In this document: one piece after another, positions 17,384-23,459 of the stretch | Layout of the letters: each line of letters begins with the position of its first letter | How positions within the stretch are numbered: position 1 is the first letter of the stretch | Assembly: GCA_046727175.1 (NCBI GenBank) | Contig: JBKPCD010000200.1 | Location: forward strand, 1 to 45,389 | Length of the DNA: 45,389 nt | Direction of reading: 5' to 3' | DNA from: JBKPCD01 sp046727175 | Lineage (GTDB): Bacteria; Acidobacteriota; Vicinamibacteria; Vicinamibacterales; 2-12-FULL-66-21 | Translations under genes and position numbers: made by a program | Notes under the pieces: generated by a model | The model's database searches: none | Told to the model about the DNA's origin: nothing | Seen by the model: only the letters and a program-made list of their open reading frames with translations

Positions 17384-17916
17384 GATTTCGATTTACCGCC
17401 GAGCATCTTGACGACCTTGTCGCCCATGTTCAGGAGACGTATGAGCGCTGCGGTCGGCAGCTTGTTGATCTGTTCCGCCCACCTCGTCATCAACTCGAAG
17501 AACTCGAGCAGATCCGTCACCCGCTCGCGCGTGTAGGCATCAGCGGCGCCGGCACTTTTCGCCTGGGCCAGGGCCTCGCGCAGCATCGCGAGCGTCGGAT
17601 CCGCCTCGCGTTTCTTCCGCTCGGCGACAATGATGCGGAACATCTCCCAGACGTCCCTCAGGGTCTCGAAGTGGTCGCGGCGGTCACCCAGCACGTGGAC
17701 GACGCGGACGATTCCCCAGCCCTGCAGCTCGCGCAGGCTCGTGCTGACGTTCGACCGCGCGATGTCGAGGGTCGAGGCAATCTCTTCCGCATGGAGCGGA
17801 CGCGACGAAACGAACAGCAACGCGTGAATCTGCGCCACCGTGCGGTTGATGCCCCATTTCGTGCCCATTTCGCCCCAGTGGAGGACGAACCGCTGCTGCA
17901 ATGAACTAAGTTTCAT
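17380..17916 (-). CDS. GbsR/MarR family transcriptional regulator
   Basis: 178 residues with a winged helix-turn-helix typical of the GbsR branch of MarR: FVLHWGEMGTKWGINRTVAQIHALLFVS, then the recognition-helix region STLDIARSNVSTSLRELQGWGIV and a wing (VHVLGDRRDHFE). The C-terminal helices should form the dimer. It is the first gene of a four-gene operon. A perfect inverted repeat ends 14 bp upstream of its ATG, the expected place for an autoregulatory operator. A TAAAAT box lies directly before the start codon and no Shine-Dalgarno is evident, so the message may be leaderless or nearly so. Confidence 0.9.
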   Translation of the reverse strand: MKLSSLQQRFVLHWGEMGTKWGINRTVAQIHALLFVSSRPLHAEEIASTLDIARSNVSTSLRELQGWGIVRVVHVLGDRRDHFETLRDVWEMFRIIVAERKKREADPTLAMLREALAQAKSAGAADAYTRERVTDLLEFFELMTRWAEQINKLPTAALIRLLNMGDKVVKMLGGKSKS

Positions 17917-17929
17917 GTAATTTTAGAAG

Positions 17930-17947
17930 TTTCTGTCTAAACAGAAA
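17930..17947 (-). promoter_or_regulatory. Candidate operator of the GbsR-type regulator
   Basis: TTTCTGTCTAAACAGAAA is a perfect dyad with 7-bp arms and a 4-bp spacer. It lies between the regulator gene and the divergent signal-peptidase-like gene, over the likely promoter of the former. MarR-family dimers bind dyads of this size. Autorepression of the operon, and possibly control of the divergent gene, follows by inference. Confidence 0.7.
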
Positions 17948-18050
17948 TATACAAAATCCAAGAACTCGTGTCAAATCGGGACGCGTTCGGGCCGACCTCG
18001 CTATGGCAGGGGCATGCTATGCTCCGACCACTACTGCGACGGAGCGTTGC

Positions 18051-18755
18051 GTGGTGCCGATCCTTGTCGCCGTCTGGTTGCTCGCCATCGTGCTCGTCGA
18101 CTGGGTCGCCGTCGATGCGGCGCGGCGCGGACGCAACTGGCTGGCGTGGGCGCTGCTCGTCGCGTTCACGGGCCTGGTCGGAGCGATTGCGTGGCTCGTC
18201 ATGCGGCGACGCGCCCCCATCGTCGAGGAGCCTGGCGCGGTTCGGTCTGTCGCGCTGAGGCTGATCGGCGTGCCGCTCGTCTTCATCAGTGTGGCGGTGA
18301 CGACGTTCGTCGTGACCTTCCTGGTGCAGGTCGCGCGCGTCGAGGGTCGAGCCATGGCGCCGACGATCGAAGACCAGGACCGGCTGATCGTCAACAAGCT
18401 GGTCTATCGTTTGCGCGAACCGAGGCGTGGCGAGATCGTGATGCTCCTGTATCCACTGAGACCCGAGCGGACATTCGTCAAGCGTGTCGTCGCGGAGGAA
18501 GGCGCTCAGGTGCGCATCATCGACGGGCGGGTCTACGTCAATGACGTCGGGATGACGGACTCATTCGTCACGCCCGAATATCGCAGCCACGACAACTGGG
18601 GTCCCCAGGTCGTCCCCGAGGGGTACTACTTCGTGATGGGCGATCAGCGGAACAACAGCTTGGACAGCCGCCACTGGGGCTTCGTCCCGAAGAAGTACAT
18701 CCTCGGCCGCGTGCATTGGCGGTGGTGGCCTTTTTCGGCGGCCCGAGCCTTTTGA
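18051..18755 (+). CDS. Signal peptidase I homologue with Ala at the catalytic serine position
   Basis: 234 residues from the GTG at 18051, chosen because GGAG (18041-18044) is well spaced; an in-frame ATG at 18003 has no ribosome site. Three hydrophobic segments precede an S26 peptidase domain. The box that should read SMxPT is AMAPT (residues 101-105, codon GCC at 18351), so the nucleophilic Ser is missing. The general-base Lys is present (TFVKRVVAEE, Lys144), as is the GDQRNNSLDSRHWG box. Unless the assembly has a base error (TCC to GCC is one change), it should be inactive as a Ser/Lys protease. It is divergent from the GbsR operon; its last 111 bp overlap the convergent glycosidase pseudogene. 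Confidence 0.85.
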   Translation: MVPILVAVWLLAIVLVDWVAVDAARRGRNWLAWALLVAFTGLVGAIAWLVMRRRAPIVEEPGAVRSVALRLIGVPLVFISVAVTTFVVTFLVQVARVEGRAMAPTIEDQDRLIVNKLVYRLREPRRGEIVMLLYPLRPERTFVKRVVAEEGAQVRIIDGRVYVNDVGMTDSFVTPEYRSHDNWGPQVVPEGYYFVMGDQRNNSLDSRHWGFVPKKYILGRVHWRWWPFSAARAF

Positions 18756-20384
18756 TCAACCGCGGAGAAGGAAACAGGAGGCCCCTCGAGTGCCTTGACG
18801 GCATCGGGCGTCGTCCCCTTCGGCGCGAGGACGATCGTTTCCCCTTTTGCAGTCGCGAACGCCACGACGTCGCCGGCAGCGTGATCGGCCTCCCGGCCGC
18901 TGCGATACAGCGTCACGCTTTGACCCGGCCACGGATTGACGATCCGGAACGTGCCGCCGTTCTGCGACACCGCTTCGACCAACGGTGTCTTCCCGGCCCG
19001 CTGCGCCGAGCTCACGACGAATCCGCCCCGCGCGAGCAGCGTGAACGCAGCGTCCCAATCCTTCGGCCACTCGTTAAAGATGCGGATCGGCTCCTCGGTC
19101 GTGGACTCCGGATGGCTGTTCAGCAGGGACGCGTGGACCCCTGATGCCAATCCGGCGATGTGCTCGGCGTCGATCGCCCCCGGCCCTTCACGCAGTCGAA
19201 GACGATTGCGGAAGATCTGGGCGCCGCCGCCGCCCTCGGCGTCGATGAAGCTGCCGAGCCTCGTGAAACCGAGAAAACGGCGCTTGAGCTCTGGTTCGGG
19301 GCCGACCGGCTCGATTGCACCAGGGCCGTTGTAGACGAACGCGCCGTACGGCCGGTCGATGGCGATTTCGCTCCCGGTACCGCACTGCGCACGCGGAGGA
19401 ATCGGCACGAGGTGATCGGCGATGTGCTGCCATTTCGCGCGCAGCTCCGCGTCTCGGCCGAGGATCACCGCGACGCGGACCGCGAGCGGAAGGATCATGT
19501 GCATGCACGCGACTTCGTACGGCGCATCGCGCGAATCCCAGGCCGATTCTCCGCTGTTGGTGTGGTTGATGTGGTACACGCCGTCGTGGTCGGCCTGCAG
19601 GTTCGGAAAGCTCCGGTAGAACTCGGCCGCGCCCCGGATAAACGAGTACGCATGGTCGCGCAGCCACGCCTGGTCTCCTGTGAACTGGTAGCGTTGCCAG
19701 GCGAGGTTTGCTACGCGCGCCGCGACGCCGAGGATGTGCGTCGTGTGGCCGAAGATCCCGTTCTTTGGAGCGAAGACGTAGCGCCCCTCCTCCCATTTCC
19801 CATCGGCGCGGAAATTCCACCGGCTATTGTGGCGGTTTTTGTTCTCCACATAACGATCGAACCGCTCCGATCGTTCAGCGAACGGCTTGCGTGCCAGCAC
19901 GAGATCCTGAAGCTCCCTCGCGATGTCTTTGGGCAGCGTCTCCGGCCCATTGAAGAAGCTGGTTTCCGGGATCCAGATGCCTTCGGTGCCCCACTGCTGT
20001 CGCGCCGCAAGCGCCGCCGCATCGTACATGCCGGCGTATAGCTTGAACATCGGATCGATCAGCTCGAGCCGGTTGGACGGCATCAAGTTGCTGTAGTAGG
20101 CGCTTGTGTTCGCCCACCAGTACTGCGATCCCCACCGGCTCAAGTCTCCGTTCGTGAGCCACAGAAGGCCGCCGAAGCGCGGCGGAAAGTCCCCGCGAGA
20201 GCTGGCGGCCATCAGATATCGGCATCCCTTCTTCGCTGCGGGCAGCCGGCGTGTCGTAGTCGAGATCAGCGCGCGCGAGCTGCGCGGCGCGATCGATCTG
20301 GATGAGCGTCTGCGCACGGGTCGGGCGCGCCGGCCAGAGTGCGAGGATCGCGAGCATCGCGGCAACGAGCGTCGTGCGGTTCAT
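18644..20384 (-). pseudogene. GH95-like secreted glycoside hydrolase with internal out-of-frame deletion
   Basis: One frame encodes a good signal peptide (MNRTTLVAAMLAILALWP ... TRAQ) and the family start ADLDYDTPAARSEEGMPI, where 'GNGR' would be expected next. Another frame continues RYLMAASSRGDFPPRFGGLL and runs 520 residues to the family end FNEWPKDWDAAFTLLARGGF. The switch is at about 20215-20235, within the text GGGATGCCGATATCTGATGG. The family segment normally between these two pieces (my estimate is a few hundred residues) is absent, so an out-of-frame deletion fused them. The normal stop also seems lost: the frame reads on into the 3' end of the signal peptidase gene. Catalysis is unlikely even if a downstream start is used. 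Assignment to a GH95-like alpha-L-fucosidase-type family is from memory of the C-terminal motifs. Confidence 0.7.
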
Positions 20385-20425
20385 GGTGGCGCCGTTGCGC
20401 GGCAGCGTAACACACAAGTCGGTTT

Positions 20426-20441
20426 ACTTTACCGGTAAAGT
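20426..20441. promoter_or_regulatory. Perfect LacI-type palindrome
   Basis: ACTTTACCGGTAAAGT is a perfect 16-bp palindrome centred on CpG, the form typical of LacI-family operators of carbohydrate genes. It lies 42 bp upstream of the glycosidase pseudogene and 32 bp upstream of the divergent secreted-protein pseudogene, so it could have controlled both. No LacI-family gene is in the window. Confidence 0.65.
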
Positions 20442-20472
20442 GGAGTTCCAGCGGGCGGAGGAACGGCGAACC

Positions 20473-21115
20473 ATGCGTGAACGGCGCTGCGTTTCGGTAT
20501 TCCTGTTGTTCGTCCCGGCGTCGACCGAGCCGGCGCGCGGCCAGCGTTCGGTCTGGGGCGCGCCAGCCGTCACCGTGACGTGACGCACGATGCCGGCGCG
20601 TGGATTATCGCGGGGCGGAAGAACACCGTCACACTGGACCCCGCCACTCTGGAGTTGACGTCCACGCCGGCGGGACAACCTGGCGGATGGCGCCCTCGTC
20701 GAACTGCGATTTGCTGTCGCGTGCAGAGGGCCGCGATACGTGGCGTGCGCTGAAGGAGCTGCCTGCAATCCAGATCGCGCCGTACGACGCGGGATTCAAA
20801 CGCGGTGTGAAGATTGCCCTCGGTGCGGCGGACGATCTGCGGCTGTTCCTCACGATCGCGCTCGAAGGAGGCGACGAGGACGCGACAAGACGCATCCTGC
20901 ATGGGAAATGGGAGATGGAAAATGGGAAAAGCCCATAGATTCTGCCATCTCCCATTTGCCATTTCCCATCAGGCCGTCTCTTTTCAGCGGCCTGCTAGCG
21001 CGTCGCTCCGTTACCACGAACGTGACGTCATCGTCGTGCTGGCCGCGGTCGCTCCAACGGATCAACTCGCCGAGCGCTACATCGGCGAACCGCGTTCCGG
21101 GTCAGGGATTCCATA
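20473..21115 (+). pseudogene. Frameshifted remnant of a secreted protein
   Basis: The ATG at 20473 opens a plausible signal peptide (MRERRCVSVFLLFVPASTEP), which soon hits a stop. At 20574-20584 the text GTGACGTGACG looks like a 5-bp tandem duplication; removing it restores HDAGAWIIAGRKNTVTLDPA in frame. A second shift near 20660 leads to GGTTWRMAPSSNCD ... IQIAPYDAGFKRGVKIALGA ... LFLTIALEGGDEDATRR. A word-repeat palindrome (20901-20970) then interrupts it. A last piece (RYHERDVIVVLAAVAPTDQL) is in a third register. The intact family is unclear to me; the beta-strand-rich pieces and the shared LacI-type site suggest a carbohydrate-related secreted protein. Confidence 0.5.
20901..20970. repeat. 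Facing pair of GGGAAAT-type heptamer arrays
   Basis: Left arm (20901-20930): ATGGGAAATGGGAGATGG and related heptamers. Right arm (20942-20970): CCATCTCCCATTTGCC and following, the inverted counterpart. The two arms can pair into a long imperfect hairpin with a loop of about 11 nt. It sits inside the decaying secreted-protein gene, so it was probably inserted, or expanded, after the gene was lost. Confidence 0.75.
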
Positions 21116-21129
21116 GTTGCTGCACTGCA

Positions 21130-21354
21130 TTAAATGCGTCGTCGACCGGGGACAACCAGCAGGACGACACCACTTACGAGGAGCACTCCTCCGACGACAG
21201 GGGAGATCGGGAGAGTCTTTCTCTCTCTCGTATGCGCTTCGATCGGGCCGATATCGAGAACTTTCTTTTCCCGAGTCCACGAGAATCCGCCCGAGAGAAG
21301 GCCGACAAGTCCGATAACGATCAGGACGATTCCAATAATGCGCTTCGCGGTCAT
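21130..21354 (-). CDS. Small two-TM membrane protein (DUF3185-like)
   Basis: 74 residues from the ATG at 21354, which is preceded by GGAGG with 5-nt spacing (21360-21364). Two membrane helices (about 5-23 IIGIVLIVIGLVGLLSGGF and 50-68 VVGGVLLVSGVVLLVVPG) flank a short soluble loop with the pattern TREKKVLDIGPIEAHTRERKTLPIS. Small inner-membrane proteins of this layout are widespread and uncharacterised. It is a single gene in an otherwise eroded region. A longer reading from 21402 is in frame but lacks a ribosome site. Confidence 0.8.
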   Translation of the reverse strand: MTAKRIIGIVLIVIGLVGLLSGGFSWTREKKVLDIGPIEAHTRERKTLPISPVVGGVLLVSGVVLLVVPGRRRI

Positions 21355-21912
21355 GCATTCCTCCGCTTTCGGCGCTGCACAAGTCGCGCCAGGTACCGTC
21401 ATGTCGGGAAAAACTCGAATATGCCCTGTCGCAGCCGAGCTTGGTGAGGGTTGATCGCGAGCGTGAACGCGTCTGGCCGGCTGTCTTAATCCTAGGTGTT
21501 GGCACGGTGCCGACAGTGCACACGCGCAACAGAAGCCTCAAAACCTCGCTCGAGGACAGGCCGCGTGGCGATCGCCTACGACTGCAATACGCGCCGTTGC
21601 GAAATCAAGGAGCTGTTTTCGCCCATCGCTCGGTCGAGGCAACTCACGACGATTGGGACTTCATCCAGCGGTACGCGGCGACGGTCACCGGCGCCAGAGC
21701 GCGCCGGCACGTCTTTGCCATGGCGGAGGAATACCAATGGAGGGGAAACTCGCTTCAGGCACGCCCGTTGCGTTTACGCGTGACAGCGACGCGGGGCTCG
21801 GACTTCCAGGAGGCCTCCCGCATCGCGGGCTCCTGAAGCTGCATTCGATGGCAGCTCATTTGGCCTGGAGAAGGCCGGAACGCCGTGAGCTACGATCGCA
21901 ACGGAGGCGCCT
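21355..21912. other. Intergenic region without a recognisable gene
   Basis: Several frames are open but none shows conserved motifs, a good ribosome site or a plausible protein composition. It contains the promoter and Shine-Dalgarno region of the small membrane gene at its left end and GGAGG (21903-21907) of the next gene at its right end. It may be further gene debris. Confidence 0.5.
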
Positions 21913-22416
21913 ATGAGCGACCGACAGCTTCCGTTGACCGAACGTCGAGTAATTGAGACTGCGTTGGATGTTCTCGAGAAACTGATTGACCGTCTCGACG
22001 CTGGAGAGCCACTCCCGAATTCGCTGCTCGGCGATGCCATCGACGGTCTGCGCGCCTTTACGACCGAAAGTCAGGCTACAAGCGAACAAGAATTCCTGGC
22101 AGTGCAGGACGGGTCGCAGCGAGCTGCCGCTCGCGTGCTCGTCGGCGAGATGGAATTGGCGCTGGAGGCGCTCGAACGCGGTGAAGCGGGGGCGGCCGGA
22201 GCATTCGTGGTTCCCGCTCGTGACTGTGTCCGACTTCTTCGGAAACACGCAGGTCTGGAGCTGGGGCTCCAATGGTCCCCGAAGACCGGCACTGACTCCG
22301 AGTTGCTGCCCGATCGGACCTGGACACTCGAACACTCGTCGATGTTGCGCCACTTCCAGCATCTGCTGGAACGCTACGTCAAGTGGACCGGCGCCAGCCA
22401 GAACTCAGAAAGGTGA
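21913..22416 (+). CDS. Hypothetical helical protein, possibly a degenerate hemerythrin-like bundle
   Basis: 167 residues, mostly amphipathic helix, no signal peptide. GGAGG lies 5 nt before the ATG, so it is probably translated. The run IETALDVLEKLIDRLDAGEP ... LLGDAIDGLRAFTTES ... VLVGEMELALEALERGEAGAA ... VRLLRKHAGLELGLQ follows the helix layout of hemerythrin-HHE proteins, but most iron-ligand histidines are missing; only the KHAGLEL and LEHSSMLRHFQH segments carry His. So either the resemblance is superficial or the metal site has been lost. No neighbour suggests a role. Confidence 0.55.
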   Translation: MSDRQLPLTERRVIETALDVLEKLIDRLDAGEPLPNSLLGDAIDGLRAFTTESQATSEQEFLAVQDGSQRAAARVLVGEMELALEALERGEAGAAGAFVVPARDCVRLLRKHAGLELGLQWSPKTGTDSELLPDRTWTLEHSSMLRHFQHLLERYVKWTGASQNSER

Positions 22417-22751
22417 AAACCCCCGGTGACCCAAATCGCGGCATCTCGAGGTGCTGCCAAATAGGCCCGACTGTTGCGAGTGCGGCTGTGCGGTTACGGC
22501 GGGCCTGCCGTGGGTCGGCGAGAAGCCACTGATCGGCCTGCTCCGAGTGTCACATATCATCCAAGGGTCAGTCGCGGCGGGATCTCTGATCGGCCGGCTG
22601 CGCCGCGGTGATCCGCGCGGCGTTCGGCGGCGTGCGGCTGTGGGCAAGACTGGCTAGAGTCAGAGTATCTAGTCGGATTCAGCTGCTCAGCACCCGGCTC
22701 GTCGAGCGACGGCTACTTGCCGAAGAACTGAATCAGGTTACCGGCGTACGT
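22417..22751. other. Intergenic region without a recognisable gene
   Basis: No conserved coding sequence seen on either strand. Small dyads rich in GGCC/CGCG are present (about 22590-22620) without a T-run. It separates the helical protein gene from the convergent NTF2-like gene. Confidence 0.5.
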
Positions 22752-23168
22752 TCAAGAAGTCATAGATCGATCGCTGTTCCAGATGTCTTGCGTGAGCTTC
22801 CACGCCCCGTCTGGCTGACGCCCGTACACGTGCAGGCCCTTGCCGACGTCCTCAATCGGCAAGGCTTCGACGTTCGACCAGATCGTCGCTGTATACGTGA
22901 TGCGCTCCAACGCGGTGTCACCGGTAACCTGGATATGGGAAGAGGTGAATGTAAACCTGAACTTGCTTCGCGAAAACAGGTTGCGGAAGTACTCGGCGAT
23001 CGCCTGGTGGCCCTGCACAGCTGAATGATGCGGGGGCATCAGGACTCCGTCGGGCGCCCAAACGGCCAAACAGCGGTCGGCATCCGAGGCATTCACGGCC
23101 GCCAGCAATTCCGACGTTGTTCTCATGATCGCGGCACGATCAACCTCGGCGGCGCCTGGATGATTCAT
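22752..23168 (-). CDS. NTF2-like / SnoaL-like (DUF4440-type) protein
   Basis: 138 residues from ATG 23168 (ATG 23183 gives 5 more; neither has a clear ribosome site). The sequence has the cone-shaped NTF2 pattern: IMRTTSELLAAVNASDADRCLAVWAPDGVLMPP, then AVQGHQAIAEYFRNLF, ITYTATIWSNVE and a C-terminal strand with WKLTQDIW. Members of this superfamily are small ligand-binding proteins, some of them isomerases or hydrolases; no catalytic residue set can be claimed here. It is cytosolic and of normal length. Confidence 0.85.
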   Translation of the reverse strand: MNHPGAAEVDRAAIMRTTSELLAAVNASDADRCLAVWAPDGVLMPPHHSAVQGHQAIAEYFRNLFSRSKFRFTFTSSHIQVTGDTALERITYTATIWSNVEALPIEDVGKGLHVYGRQPDGAWKLTQDIWNSDRSMTS

Positions 23169-23459
23169 ACGTTCGCATTCCATGACGAAGATGGTGGGAT
23201 CGTATGCGAACCCGACCTCGTCGAGACGGAGGCTATGAGACTACTCGTATCGAAGCTTTTCGATCGGATTCATACGCGACGCTGTGCGAGCCTGGCAACT
23301 TGAGAACTCGGCTCGCAGGAGTCAACTTCGACCGCGAGGTGTGAGGAAGGCGACGGTTTTTGGGTGACGCGTGTGACGCGTAGCGCGCAGCGCGAGCGTG
23401 GACTCCGATCACGCGACACTCTCGACGATCCAGTTGCGAGAATCGTCCGACACGCTCGG

